NCBI RefSeq assembly: GCF_023277925.1
Contig: NZ_CP063832.1
Span: 1,583,001 to 1,647,000 of the forward strand
From: Pseudomonas entomophila
Lineage (GTDB): Bacteria; Pseudomonadota; Gammaproteobacteria; Pseudomonadales; Pseudomonadaceae
Direction of reading: 5' to 3'
DNA length: 64,000 nt
The notes below the pieces were generated by a model, which was given only the letters and a program-made list of their open reading frames with translations, ran no database searches and was not told the origin of the DNA. A program made the translations under genes and the position numbers. How positions within the stretch are numbered: the stretch's first letter is position 1; every line of letters starts with the position of its first letter. Shown in pieces: positions 46,602 through 56,631 of this stretch.

Positions 46602-47960
46602 ATGAACGCCCCCTTCGATCAGCTGTCCACCTGGCTGAAAGAACACCGGATCACCGAAGTCGAATGCGTGATCAGCGACCTGACCGGCATCGCCCGCGGC
46701 AAGATCGCCCCGACCGCCAAGTTCCTCCACGAGCGCGGCATGCGCCTGCCCGAGAGCGTGCTGCTGCAGACCGTCACCGGCGACTACGTCGATGACGACA
46801 TCTACTACAGCTTGCTCGACGCCGCCGACATCGACATGGTCTGCCGCCCCGACCCCACGGCGGTGTACCAGATCCCCTGGGCCATCGAACCGACCGCGAT
46901 CGTCATCCACGACACCTTCGACAAGCAGGGCAACCCCATCGAGCTGTCGCCGCGCAACGTGCTGAAGAAGGTGCTCAAGCTGTATGCCGACAAAGGTTGG
47001 CAGCCGATCGTCGCGCCGGAAATGGAGTTCTACCTCACCCAGCGCTGCGAAGACCCGGACCTGCCGCTGCAAGTGCCGCTGGGCCGTTCGGGCCGTGCCG
47101 AAAGCGGTCGTCAGTCGTTCTCCATCGACGCTGCCAACGAATTCGACCCACTGTTCGAGGACGTCTACGACTGGTGCGAGATCCAGGGCCTGGACCTGGA
47201 CACGCTGATCCACGAGGACGGCCCGGCGCAGATGGAGATCAACTTCCGCCACGGCGACGCCCTCGACCTGGCCGACCAGATCACCGTGTTCAAGCGCACC
47301 CTGCGCGAGGCGGCGCTCAAGCACAACGTCACCGCCACCTTCATGGCCAAGCCGATCACCGACGAGCCCGGCAGTGCCATGCACCTGCACCAGAGCGTGG
47401 TCGACATCGCCACCGGCAAGCCGATCTTCGCCAACGACGACGGCAGCATGAGCGAGCTGTTCCTGCATCACATCGGCGGCCTGCAGAAGTACATCCCCAA
47501 GCTGCTGCCGATGTTCGCGCCCAACGTCAACTCGTTCCGCCGTTTCCTGCCCGACACCTCAGCGCCGGTGAATGTCGAGTGGGGTGAGGAAAACCGCACC
47601 GCCGGCCTGCGCGTACCCACCTCCAGCCCCGAGGCGATGCGGGTGGAGAACCGCTTGCCCGGCGCCGACGCCAACCCGTACCTGGCGATCGCCGCGAGCC
47701 TGCTGTGCGGCTACATCGGCATGGTCGAGAAGATCGAGCCGAGCGCGCCGGTGCAGGGGCGTGCCTATGAGCGGCGCAACCTGCGCCTGCCGATCACCAT
47801 CGAGGACGCGCTGCAGCACATGGAGGATTGCGAGGTGGTGCGCGAGTACCTGGGGCAGCAGTTCGTCCAGGGTTACGTCGCGGTCAAGCGCGCCGAGCAC
47901 GAGAACTTCAAGCGGGTGATCAGCTCGTGGGAGCGGGAGTTTCTGCTGCTGAGCGTGTGA
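46602..47960 (+). CDS. Gamma-glutamylpolyamine synthetase (PuuA/SpuI/PauA type glutamine synthetase)
   Basis: 452 residues of the glutamine synthetase fold. The opening ITEVECVISDLTGIARGK is typical of the PuuA branch rather than GlnA. Also visible are APEMEFYL, the nucleotide/glutamate site GSAMHLHQS, NVNSFRRF and RVENRLPGADANPYLAIAA. These enzymes link glutamate to putrescine or other amines with ATP. The ATG at 46602 follows AGAGGT. Downstream lie a polyamine-binding protein and a PuuB-like oxidase. Pseudomonads have several paralogs with different amine preferences, so the exact amine is open. Confidence 0.85.
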   Translation: MNAPFDQLSTWLKEHRITEVECVISDLTGIARGKIAPTAKFLHERGMRLPESVLLQTVTGDYVDDDIYYSLLDAADIDMVCRPDPTAVYQIPWAIEPTAIVIHDTFDKQGNPIELSPRNVLKKVLKLYADKGWQPIVAPEMEFYLTQRCEDPDLPLQVPLGRSGRAESGRQSFSIDAANEFDPLFEDVYDWCEIQGLDLDTLIHEDGPAQMEINFRHGDALDLADQITVFKRTLREAALKHNVTATFMAKPITDEPGSAMHLHQSVVDIATGKPIFANDDGSMSELFLHHIGGLQKYIPKLLPMFAPNVNSFRRFLPDTSAPVNVEWGEENRTAGLRVPTSSPEAMRVENRLPGADANPYLAIAASLLCGYIGMVEKIEPSAPVQGRAYERRNLRLPITIEDALQHMEDCEVVREYLGQQFVQGYVAVKRAEHENFKRVISSWEREFLLLSV

Positions 47961-47984
47961 TCCCTGATTGATTTGAACGACCGC

Positions 47985-48068
47985 TGCAGGAGCGGCTTCA
48001 GCCGCGATCACCCGCGAAGCGGGTGCCAGCACCGCGTTGCCTGCATCGCGGCTGAAGCCGCTCCTGCA
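47985..48068. repeat. Inverted REP pair with nested hairpin
   Basis: Perfect 24-base arms (core GCGGCTTCAGCCGCGAT) at 47985-48008 and 48045-48068 enclose CACCCGC-GAA-GCGGGTG at 48009-48025. It lies between the synthetase and the binding-protein gene and may separate their expression. Confidence 0.8.
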
Positions 48069-48098
48069 ACGAACGCCGCCACACCGATCCATCGTTAA

Positions 48099-49223
<1,125 letters not shown>

Positions 49224-49236
49224 GCCGAGCACACCC

Positions 49237-50532
49237 ATGCCACAGATGACAGAACACACCGCCTCCTACTACGCCGCGAGCGCGCGACGGAGCACCCTCT
49301 ATCCCGTGCTCGACCAGGACCTGCAAGCCGACGTGTGCGTGGTCGGCGGCGGCCTGACCGGCGTCAATGCCGCCCTGGAACTGGCCGAGCGCGGCCTGTC
49401 GGTAATCCTGCTGGAGGCCCGGCGCATCGGCTGGGGCGCCAGCGGGCGTAACGGTGGCCAGCTGATCCGAGGGATCGGCCATGACGTAACAGGTTTTGCC
49501 CGGCATGTCGGCCAGGATGGCGTGCGCTACCTGAAGCAGGCGGGTATCGACTCAGTGGCCTTGGTCGCCCGGCGCATCGAACAATACGGCATCGACTGCG
49601 ACCTGCGCTGGGGCTTCTGCGAACTGGCCAATACCCCGGCGCAGTTCGCCGCCTTCGAGGAGGAACAGCGTGACCTGGCCGAGCTCGGCTATCGCCACGA
49701 GACGCGCCTGGTCGAACCCGGGCGCATGCATGAGATCGTCGCCAGTGACCTGTACGCCGGCGGCCTGGTGGACATGGGCTCCGGGCACCTGCACCCGCTC
49801 GACCTGGTCCAGGGCGAAGCCCGTGCGGCCCATGGCCTGGGTGTGCGGATCTTCGAGCAAAGCCCGGTGCTGCGCATCGAGCACGGCAGCACCGTGACCT
49901 TGCACACCGCACGGGGCAAGGTCCGTGCCCGGAGCCTGGTGCTGGGCTGCAACGCTCATCTGGATGAGCTGGAACCGCGCCTGAGCGGCAAGGTGCTGCC
50001 CGCGGGCAGCTACGTGGTGGCCACCGAGCGGCTGCCTGAGCCGCTCGCCCGCAGCCTGATCCCACAGCATATGGCGCTGTGCGACCAGAAGGTCGGCCTG
50101 GACTATTACCGCCTGACCGCCGACAACCGCCTGCTGTTCGGTGGCGCCTGCCACTACTCCGGGCGCGACCCGAAGGATATCGGCGCCTACATGCGGCCCA
50201 AGGTGCTCAGGGTATTCCCGCAACTGGCCGACGTGCGCCTGGACTACCAGTGGGGCGGCATGATCGGCATCACCGCCAACCGCTTCCCCCAAGTCGGCCG
50301 CCTGGGCCAGCACCCCAACGTCTACTATGCCCAGGGCTACTCCGGGCATGGCCTGAACGTCACCCACTGGACCGCGAAACTGCTGGCCGAGGCTATCGCC
50401 ACCGAGCACAGTTACGGGTTCGATGTGTTCAGCGCCGTGCCGCACCTGACCTTCCCCGGCGGCAAGGCCCTGCGCTCGCCGTTGCTGGCCCTGGGGATGC
50501 TTTGGTACCGGCTGCGCGAGGCGTTAGGCTGA
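49237..50532 (+). CDS. FAD-dependent oxidoreductase, PuuB-like gamma-glutamylputrescine oxidase
   Basis: 431 residues of the DAO/GlyOx fold. The FAD Rossmann motif is DVCVVGGGLTGVNAALELAERG (about 32-53) with GWGASGRNGGQLI following, as in PuuB. The C-terminal QGYSGHGLNVTHWTAKLLAEAI closes the FAD site. PuuB oxidises gamma-glutamylputrescine to the aldehyde with release of ammonia and peroxide, the step after the synthetase at 46602. It starts 13 bases after the binding-protein stop. A second ATG three codons later is possible because the ribosome site is weak. Confidence 0.83.
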   Translation: MPQMTEHTASYYAASARRSTLYPVLDQDLQADVCVVGGGLTGVNAALELAERGLSVILLEARRIGWGASGRNGGQLIRGIGHDVTGFARHVGQDGVRYLKQAGIDSVALVARRIEQYGIDCDLRWGFCELANTPAQFAAFEEEQRDLAELGYRHETRLVEPGRMHEIVASDLYAGGLVDMGSGHLHPLDLVQGEARAAHGLGVRIFEQSPVLRIEHGSTVTLHTARGKVRARSLVLGCNAHLDELEPRLSGKVLPAGSYVVATERLPEPLARSLIPQHMALCDQKVGLDYYRLTADNRLLFGGACHYSGRDPKDIGAYMRPKVLRVFPQLADVRLDYQWGGMIGITANRFPQVGRLGQHPNVYYAQGYSGHGLNVTHWTAKLLAEAIATEHSYGFDVFSAVPHLTFPGGKALRSPLLALGMLWYRLREALG

Positions 50533-50544
50533 AGCGCGCAAGCC

Positions 50545-50573
50545 CCTGTAGGAGCCAGCCTTGCTGGCGAACA
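50545..50573. repeat. REP repeat after the PuuB-like gene
   Basis: One complementary-strand copy (CCAGCCTTGCTGGCG core) starts 12 bases after the stop codon. Confidence 0.75.
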
Positions 50574-50704
50574 GCCCCAACGCCGGTCTAGAGGCCCGCT
50601 TGCGCCGGGTTCGCCTGCAACGGTTGTGCGAGCAAAGGGCGCTGGCCATCCGCCAAGCACCTGCTAGCGTTGTTCTGGCCATCCCCCTCACGGAACCCGC
50701 CATC

Positions 50705-51382
50705 ATGATGCACCTGCCTCGCACCACCCTGTTGTGCGCCGCCCTGCTGGCCCTGGTCGCCTGTTCCAGCAACCGAGTCGACCCCAAGGACTATTCCGGC
50801 TTTCTCAAGGACTACAGCCGCCTCAAGCCCGCTGAAAGTATTTCAGGCGCACCGGTGATGCGTTGGGTCGACCCAGACATCAAGGCCAGCCAGTACACCA
50901 AGGTGTTCATCGAGCCGAGCCAGTTCTATCCCAAGCCGCAGCCAACCAACGTGATCTCCGCGCAGACCCTGCAGGAGATCACCCGCTACTTCAACGACGC
51001 CATGCGCCGGGAACTGGGCAGCGTGCTCACCCTGGTCAAGGAGCCCGGCCCGAACACCATCGTGGTGCGCCCGGCGATCACCGCAGTGTCCACCAGCACC
51101 GAGGGCCTCAAGCCCTACGAAGTGATCCCCATCGCCCTGGTGGCCGCGGCGGTCAACACCGCCGCCGGTGGCCGCGACCAGGACGTCGACATCGCCGTTG
51201 AGGCCGCCTTCCTCGACGGTGCCAACCAGAAGGTGCTGGCCCAGGTGGTGCGCAAGGGCAGCGGTAAAGAGCTGGAGAACGACACCACGCAATTGACCCT
51301 GAACGACGTCAAGCCGGTGCTCGATGGCTGGGCCAGCGATATGCGCCGCAGCTTCGTGGCCATGCGCGACAAAAAGCGCTGA
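50705..51382 (+). CDS. DUF3313-type lipoprotein
   Basis: 225 residues from the first of two adjacent ATGs. A lipoprotein signal ends in LVACSS, with the cysteine near residue 19. The mature part (FIEPSQFYP, ISAQTLQEITRYFNDAMRRELG, PAITAVSTSTEGLKPYEVIPIALV) matches the DUF3313 family of proteobacterial lipoproteins of unknown function. It is probably outer- or inner-membrane anchored and monocistronic. The region 51383-51644 after it holds only a hairpin. Confidence 0.75.
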   Translation: MMHLPRTTLLCAALLALVACSSNRVDPKDYSGFLKDYSRLKPAESISGAPVMRWVDPDIKASQYTKVFIEPSQFYPKPQPTNVISAQTLQEITRYFNDAMRRELGSVLTLVKEPGPNTIVVRPAITAVSTSTEGLKPYEVIPIALVAAAVNTAAGGRDQDVDIAVEAAFLDGANQKVLAQVVRKGSGKELENDTTQLTLNDVKPVLDGWASDMRRSFVAMRDKKR

Positions 51383-51416
51383 GCCACTCGTCGGAGATAA
51401 TGCAAAAAAGCCATCA

Positions 51417-51462
51417 CCGCCTGCCGGGCCTGCTTAACTCAAGCGGGCTGCCAGGCAGGCGG
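51417..51462. terminator. Long imperfect hairpin after the DUF3313 gene
   Basis: CCGCCTGCC at 51417-51425 pairs with GGCAGGCGG at 51454-51462, with further inner pairing (GCTT/AAGC). There is no U-run on the forward strand, but an A-run precedes it, so it might act on opposite-strand RNA or simply be an intergenic stem. Confidence 0.4.
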
Positions 51463-51644
51463 CCCGTATACCACGGATGGGTTGCCCAAGTTGGCTGCCA
51501 ACAGCCTCTCGCACCCGTCGGCCCGTTCTCATGACGTAGCCCGACGGCCTTTCGAGCGCAAGCCAGCTCGAACGCTCTCCCCTCCTACCGCCTGCGCCAG
51601 CTGACATAACCGTTCTTCACTCATTGAATGCAATGGAGGCAATC

Positions 51645-52238
51645 ATGTCTGAATCGCTGCTCGCACCGTCGGAAGGCCTCTTCCCGGTGTCCTACCTGAT
51701 CGGCACCAACGCGCCAGGCGCCCCGCGCCTGCAGCTGGACCTGCTGGTCTACACGCCAGACCGGAGCGTCAACGGTCACGCGACGATCACCCAGGCCACC
51801 AACCCACCGTTGGACCTGAGCCTGGATGTCTGGGGCACCTACAGCTACCTCACCGTGCAGCCGCCAAGCGAAGGCAAGATCCTGCTGACGGTGCGCGGCA
51901 ACCACGGTGGTCCGCATGCTAACTCGCCGGAGCAGTTCGAACTGCAGGCATTGCTCGACCAAGATTGGCAGAAAGGTACGGCCAACTACCGCTATTACAA
52001 CGGCCAGCGCTGGATCGAGGTGGACAATGTACCGGTCGTGCTTGATCCGAAGCGTGTCCAGACGCTAGCGAATGTCGACCTGTCGACCGAACTGCACACC
52101 GCCACCCTGGAGGCTGTTATCGCCACCGGTGACGTGGCCCAGCTCAAGCAACTCGCCAGCGGCGCCGTGGGCAAGGCTCTGGACCAAGCCCTCGCCTCGA
52201 CCAAGAGCCCGGCCTCCAAGGCCGCCAAGAAAGCCTGA
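51645..52238 (+). CDS. DUF1842-like protein, longer copy with a C-terminal DUF1843-like tail
   Basis: 197 residues, cytosolic by sequence. The beta-rich body (FPVSYLIGTNAPGAPRLQLDLLVYTPDRSVNGHATITQATNPP, WGTYSYLTVQPPSEGKILLTVRG) is shared with the next gene and fits DUF1842. The helical tail ATLEAVIATGDVAQLKQLASGA resembles DUF1843. The end is lysine/alanine-rich (SPASKAAKKA). GGAGG lies five bases before the ATG at 51645. It is followed 22 bases later by the shorter paralog. Function unknown. Confidence 0.65.
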   Translation: MSESLLAPSEGLFPVSYLIGTNAPGAPRLQLDLLVYTPDRSVNGHATITQATNPPLDLSLDVWGTYSYLTVQPPSEGKILLTVRGNHGGPHANSPEQFELQALLDQDWQKGTANYRYYNGQRWIEVDNVPVVLDPKRVQTLANVDLSTELHTATLEAVIATGDVAQLKQLASGAVGKALDQALASTKSPASKAAKKA

Positions 52239-52260
52239 GCAGACAACAAGGAGAATCAGC

Positions 52261-52710
52261 ATGACCATCGGACTGTTCCATACCCGCCTGAACGTCAGCA
52301 ACGGCTCGCTCGGCGCGCCGAACCTGACTCTCGACCTGATTGTGAACACCGTGTCGAAGAAGGTCACCGGCAAGGCCACCGTCATACAGACCACCCATCC
52401 GGTACAGGTCTTCCATGCCAACGTATGGGGCAAGTACAGTGAACTGCTGTTCGCACCGCCCAGCAGCCACTCGATCATCCTGCACCTGGACGGTAGCCCT
52501 AGCGGCCCGCTCAGCCAGATCGCCCAGACCTTCCACCTGCAAGGCCTGCTCGATACCGGCTGGAACAACGGCACCGCCAGCTACCGCTACTTCACCAACG
52601 GTCACTGGGTCAACCAGCACGGCCGCGTGCGCAAGGCGCCGGAGATCGTCCACCAGCACCAGCCGGCAGAACGCCTGAAAGCGGCCATCCGCCACCTCGA
52701 AAGCGTCTGA
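52261..52710 (+). CDS. DUF1842-like protein, shorter paralog
   Basis: 149 residues. It matches the body of the upstream protein: GAPNLTLDLIVNTVSKKVTGKATVIQTTHP, WGKYSELLFAPPSSHSIILHLDG, and GTASYRYFTNGHWV, opposite GTANYRYYNGQRWI. The tail is different and short. AAGGAG lies seven bases before the ATG. A strong hairpin terminator follows, so the two paralogs form a closed two-gene unit. Function unknown. Confidence 0.65.
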   Translation: MTIGLFHTRLNVSNGSLGAPNLTLDLIVNTVSKKVTGKATVIQTTHPVQVFHANVWGKYSELLFAPPSSHSIILHLDGSPSGPLSQIAQTFHLQGLLDTGWNNGTASYRYFTNGHWVNQHGRVRKAPEIVHQHQPAERLKAAIRHLESV

Positions 52711-52730
52711 TTCACGTCATGTGACTGTGC

Positions 52731-52752
52731 GGGAGCCGGCGTGCCGGCTCCC
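52731..52752 (+). terminator. Intrinsic terminator of the DUF1842 pair
   Basis: GGGAGCCGGC and GCCGGCTCCC form a perfect 10-bp stem with a 2-base GT loop, 20 bases after the stop, followed by TCATCGTTT. Confidence 0.7.
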
Positions 52753-52864
52753 TCATCGTTTGGCACCATGCAGTTATCCTCATCACTCCCTGCAGAAAAC
52801 AACGTTTTTTCCAACGCACACTCCCCGCTAGGCTGTGTCCGTAACCGACCACGGACCCACGCCC

Positions 52865-53782
52865 ATGCTTGCGCTGCTGCTGACCACCCTCGTGCCGATC
52901 ATCCTGCTCATTGCCCTGGGAACCTGGCTGCGGGTACGCGGCTTTCTCGCCGAAAGTTTCTGGCCCGGCGCCGAGCGCCTGAGCTATTACGTGCTGCTAC
53001 CGTCGCTGTTCCTCCACGGCCTGACCACCGCCAACCTCGATGGCGTGCCGGTGCTGGGCATGGTCGGCGTACTGATGCTCTCCACCCTGCTCGTAGCCCT
53101 GCTGCTGGTGCTCTACCAGGGGGCGGCGAGCCACGATGGCGCCGATTTCACCTCGGTGTTCCAAGGCGGCGTGCGCTTCAACAACTACATCGGCGCCACC
53201 CTGGCCGCCGGCCTCTACGGCAGCGCCGGGATTGCCCTGGCGGCGGTGGCCAACGCCGCCATCGTGCCCCTGGTCAACCTGCTTTGCGTGCTGGTGTTCG
53301 CTCGTTTCAGTGCCCGCCACAGTTCACCGGCCACGGTGCTCCGGGCGATCTTCGCCAACCCGCTGATCGTCGGCTGCGCCGGTGGCCTGTTGCTGCGGGT
53401 CAGCGGCCTGGGCCTGCCCGCAGGGCTGGAACCCACGGTGAAAGCGCTCGGCCAGGCTGCCTTGCCCCTTGGACTGTTGTGCGTGGGCGCGGCGCTGGGC
53501 GGTGCGCGCCTGGGCCAGCAGGCCAAACCGCTGCTGGCCGCGTCGCTGTTCAAGTTCCTGGTGATGCCCATGACCGCCTGGGGCCTGTGCCGGCTGTTCG
53601 GGCTGGGCGGCCAGGCCGCGGTGGTGGCAGTGCTGTTCCAGGCGCTGCCAACCGCCTCGTCGTCCTATGTGATGGCCCGGCAAATGGGCGGCAACGCGCC
53701 CCTGATGGCGACCATCATCGCCCTGCAGACCGTGGCAGCCGCCGTGACCCTGCCCCTGGTGCTGAGCCTGACGCTGAATTGA
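52865..53782 (+). CDS. AEC-family (auxin efflux carrier) transporter
   Basis: 305 residues with about ten hydrophobic helices in two inverted halves. Family segments include PSLFLHGLTTANL, FQGGVRFNNYIGATLAAGLYG and LPLGLLCVGAALGGARL; ALPTASSSYVMARQMGGNAPLMATIIALQT near the end is highly characteristic. Bacterial members include malonate, malate and other organic-acid carriers. ATG at 52865 gives the usual length; an in-frame GTG at 52835 lies ten codons earlier and the ribosome site is weak for both. Confidence 0.85.
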   Translation: MLALLLTTLVPIILLIALGTWLRVRGFLAESFWPGAERLSYYVLLPSLFLHGLTTANLDGVPVLGMVGVLMLSTLLVALLLVLYQGAASHDGADFTSVFQGGVRFNNYIGATLAAGLYGSAGIALAAVANAAIVPLVNLLCVLVFARFSARHSSPATVLRAIFANPLIVGCAGGLLLRVSGLGLPAGLEPTVKALGQAALPLGLLCVGAALGGARLGQQAKPLLAASLFKFLVMPMTAWGLCRLFGLGGQAAVVAVLFQALPTASSSYVMARQMGGNAPLMATIIALQTVAAAVTLPLVLSLTLN

Positions 53783-53830
53783 ACACGCACGGCTAGACTC
53801 ACAGGCAACCCACCCTGCGAGACCTCGACC

Positions 53831-54442
53831 ATGCGCCCACTCTGGATGTGCCTCGGCTTGCTCCAGGCCCTGCTCGCAGGCTCTCTCGGCGCGGCCGACA
53901 ACCAGAAGGCCGCCGTGGCCGAGGACAAGGCGCACAAACTCGAGGAAAAAGTCGTCGAGGACGCGCCGCCCCCCAAGCAGCAGGAAAAACTCAGCCCGGG
54001 CGAGGTACAGGCGGTCGACCCGGCCGGGCAGGCCCCCATGGACGACAGCATCACCTGCCTGGCCCGCACCCTCTACTGGGAAGCGAAAGGTACCGACGCC
54101 CAGGACATGAGCGCCGTGGCCAGCGTGGTGCTCAACCGCCTGGGCCACGATGGCTTCCCCGATAGCATCTGCGCAGTGGTCAAGCAGGGTGTGGAAAGCA
54201 AGAGCTGCCAGTTCTCCTGGTGGTGTGACGGGCGTCCCGACCAGGTGGAGGAAGAGGAACGCTATGCAGTGGCCAAGGAAATTGCACGCAAGGCCCTCAA
54301 CCAGCAGCTCAAGGACTCCACCGATGGTGCGCTGTACTTCCACGACCGCAGTGTGAGCCCCGACTGGGCCAAGACCTACCGCAAGACCGCCGAGACCACC
54401 CATTTCCTGTTCTACAAGCCGAATCAGGCGCTGGCCAGATAG
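53831..54442 (+). CDS. SleB-like cell wall hydrolase (Hydrolase_2 domain)
   Basis: 203 residues with a signal peptide (about 1-22). A charged proline-containing linker (about 25-68) is followed by the catalytic domain starting CLARTLYWEAKGTDAQDMSAVASVVLNRL, where the WEA glutamate is the presumed catalytic acid. The conserved YFHDRSVSPDWAKTYRKT lies near the C-terminus. SleB-type hydrolases cut peptidoglycan glycan strands. In a non-spore-former the role is in wall remodelling. No operon partner. Confidence 0.8.
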   Translation: MRPLWMCLGLLQALLAGSLGAADNQKAAVAEDKAHKLEEKVVEDAPPPKQQEKLSPGEVQAVDPAGQAPMDDSITCLARTLYWEAKGTDAQDMSAVASVVLNRLGHDGFPDSICAVVKQGVESKSCQFSWWCDGRPDQVEEEERYAVAKEIARKALNQQLKDSTDGALYFHDRSVSPDWAKTYRKTAETTHFLFYKPNQALAR

Positions 54443-54608
54443 GCCGGACATGCGAATACTTATCAAGTGACCGCACTTTTGCCATCATCGACGGTCTATT
54501 GCCCCTTTGCCGCACTGCACAGGGCCGGGTCAAAACCCGTGCGCTTGTGTAGGATGAGCAGCGCGGACCGGCTTGCACCCCGGCGCTGCCAGTCATAGGG
54601 AGATCCAC

Positions 54609-55463
54609 ATGCGCGTCCTGTCATCCGTTGCCTGCCTCTTCGGCCTGTCGCTGCTGGCCTCGACCAGTGCCCTGGCCTTTACCGGCGAGGAAGCGCAACT
54701 GATCGATACGATCAATGTCTATCGCAGCCAGGCCCAGCGCTGCGGTGGCGAAGCCTCACTGGAACTGCCGCCGCTTAACAGCGACACCCGCCTGGCACTG
54801 TCGCCGGAGGGCACCCGCGACCTGCAACAGGCCATGAGCCGCGCCGCCTACCCCATGGTCAACGTCCAGGCCATCAGCCTTAGCGGCCCGCGCGATGCCC
54901 AGGCGGCGATGAGGGCCATCGAGGAAAGCTTCTGCCAGGTCGTGCTCGACCCACAGTTCGTCGATATCGGTGTCAGCCAGGAAGGGCGCGACTGGCGCAT
55001 CGTCCTGGCCCGGCCGCTGCTCAGCGGCCGCCTGGGCGACTGGCAGGCCGAGGGGCAGAAGCTGTTGCAGGCGATCAACGCCGCGCGCAACGTGCCACGC
55101 CAGTGCGGCGGCCAGCCCTTCCCCGCCGCCCCGGCGCTGGCCTGGAACAACACGCTGGCGGGTGTGGCCGCCAACCACACGCGCAGCATGGCCAACCAGA
55201 ACTACTTCGACCATATCGACCGTGATGGCCGCACTCCCGGTGATCGCGCCGAGCTGGCCGGCTACCTGTACCGGCAGATCGGCGAGAACATCGCCGCCGG
55301 GCGCGACACTGCGGGCAAGGTGGTCGATGGCTGGCTGGCCAGCCCCGGGCATTGCGCGACGCTGATGAACCCGGATTACCGCGAGTTGGGGGCAGCGTAT
55401 GCGATCGACCCGAAGAGTGATGCCGGGATCTACTGGACGGGGTTGTTCGGTACTCCGCAGTAG
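54609..55463 (+). CDS. Secreted CAP-domain (SCP/PR1) protein
   Basis: 284 residues with a signal peptide (cleaved near SALA-FTG, 23). Residues 25-145 are an N-terminal domain opening LIDTINVYRSQAQRCGG. A second CAP-like start (LLQAINAARNVPRQCGG, about 157) leads into the CAP core NHTRSMANQNYFDHIDRDGRTPGDRAELAGY, GENIAAG and DGWLASPGHCATLMNP, which carry the CAP tetrad histidines and glutamates. The N-terminal part looks like a degenerate copy of the CAP start. GGGAG precedes the ATG. Confidence 0.82.
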   Translation: MRVLSSVACLFGLSLLASTSALAFTGEEAQLIDTINVYRSQAQRCGGEASLELPPLNSDTRLALSPEGTRDLQQAMSRAAYPMVNVQAISLSGPRDAQAAMRAIEESFCQVVLDPQFVDIGVSQEGRDWRIVLARPLLSGRLGDWQAEGQKLLQAINAARNVPRQCGGQPFPAAPALAWNNTLAGVAANHTRSMANQNYFDHIDRDGRTPGDRAELAGYLYRQIGENIAAGRDTAGKVVDGWLASPGHCATLMNPDYRELGAAYAIDPKSDAGIYWTGLFGTPQ

Positions 55464-55474
55464 GTGTTACCCTT

Positions 55475-55545
55475 TTCGCCAGCAAAGCTGGCGCCTACAA
55501 CAAACAGACCGCCTGCAACCCATAGCAGCCAGCCTTGCTGGCGAA
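55475..55545. repeat. Inverted REP pair
   Basis: 18-base arms at 55475-55492 and 55528-55545 (core GCCAGCAAAGCTGGC against GCCAGCCTTGCTGGC) with one mismatch, between the convergent CAP and AraC genes. Confidence 0.75.
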
Positions 55546-55565
55546 CGCAAGGCACAGCCTTGCCT

Positions 55566-56531
55566 CTATCGCTCCCTGCGCAACGCCAACGCCGTGCAAC
55601 CGAACCGCCGCTTCACCCACTTGCCCAGGTAACTGGCATCCCCCATCCCCACCTCGTCGGCGATTTGCGCCAGGCTGTGGCTCGAGTTGAGCAACCGCCA
55701 CCGCGCCTGCTGCAAGCGCATTTCCTGCCACCAGGCCTTGGCACTCATGCCGTGACTGGCCTGGAACTGCCGGTCGAGCTGACGCCGGCTGATGCCCAGC
55801 TCTGCCGCGAGCTGTTCGATGGACAGCCGCGCCGCCAGGTGATGGCGCATCAATGCCAGGGCACGCTGCACCTGGCGCCCCTGCCCCGGCCCTGCCTCCA
55901 GTGAACGCAGGGCGTGGCGGCTGTCACGGCTTTCGTCCACCAGCATGTCCGCCAACCCCTTGAGTGCCCTGGCCCGGCCACAGGCGCGCGCGATCAGTTC
56001 CACCGCCAGGTCGATGGCCGCAGTGCCGCCCGCGCAGGTAATGCGAGGGCCGTCGAAGCAGTACAACTGCTCGGTCAGTACCTGTACATGTGGGAAGCTG
56101 GCCCGGAACTCGGCCTCGTGGCGCCAGTGCACCACTACCTTGTATCCATCCAGCAAACCGCAAGCTGCCAGCAGGAAGGCGGCATTGTCGACGCCGACCA
56201 GCTTCACCCCGGCCTTCACCGCACGCCTGAGCAAGGCCCGATACGCAGGGGCCAGCACCGCCGTTGCGCAGGCGTTGCGCCCGCCGAACACCACCAGGTA
56301 GTCGAACTCGCGCCACTCGACCTGTTCCGGCGTCACCTCCACCTGCAGCACCGCGCCGCTGCTCGACGGTACCGGCTGCCCGTCCAGCCCCAGTACGCGC
56401 CAGTGGCAGTAGCGCTGGCGGCTGTAGTCTTCGTCATCGGCGGAAAAACGCAGCTTGTCGAGAAAGGCGCCCAGGGGCAGCAGGGCGAACTCAGGCAAAG
56501 GCAAGATCAGCAGGCGCAAGTCGGGGGTCAT
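55566..56531 (-). CDS. GlxA-type AraC regulator with DJ-1/PfpI domain
   Basis: 321 residues. The N-terminal DJ-1/PfpI-like domain (about 5-190) has DYLVVFGGRNACA and VKLVGVDNAAFLLAACGLLDG, the latter the nucleophile-elbow region, here without an obvious cysteine nucleophile. The C-terminal AraC HTH is LSIEQLAAELGISRRQLDRQFQASHGMSAKAWWQEMRLQQARWRLL. GlxA-like regulators include those of arginine, carnitine and glycine-betaine catabolism. The start at 56531 gives the usual length; an ATG at 56570 is possible. It is divergent from a LysE-type exporter. Confidence 0.78.
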   Translation of the reverse strand: MTPDLRLLILPLPEFALLPLGAFLDKLRFSADDEDYSRQRYCHWRVLGLDGQPVPSSSGAVLQVEVTPEQVEWREFDYLVVFGGRNACATAVLAPAYRALLRRAVKAGVKLVGVDNAAFLLAACGLLDGYKVVVHWRHEAEFRASFPHVQVLTEQLYCFDGPRITCAGGTAAIDLAVELIARACGRARALKGLADMLVDESRDSRHALRSLEAGPGQGRQVQRALALMRHHLAARLSIEQLAAELGISRRQLDRQFQASHGMSAKAWWQEMRLQQARWRLLNSSHSLAQIADEVGMGDASYLGKWVKRRFGCTALALRRER

Positions 56532-56631
56532 GCAGAGCGTCCAGATATCACCATGAAATGACCAGATCATACGCTGTGTCGGCAGCGACCTGTTTCATAC
56601 TGGCGCCCTGAAAACCCCCAAGGCACCTCTC

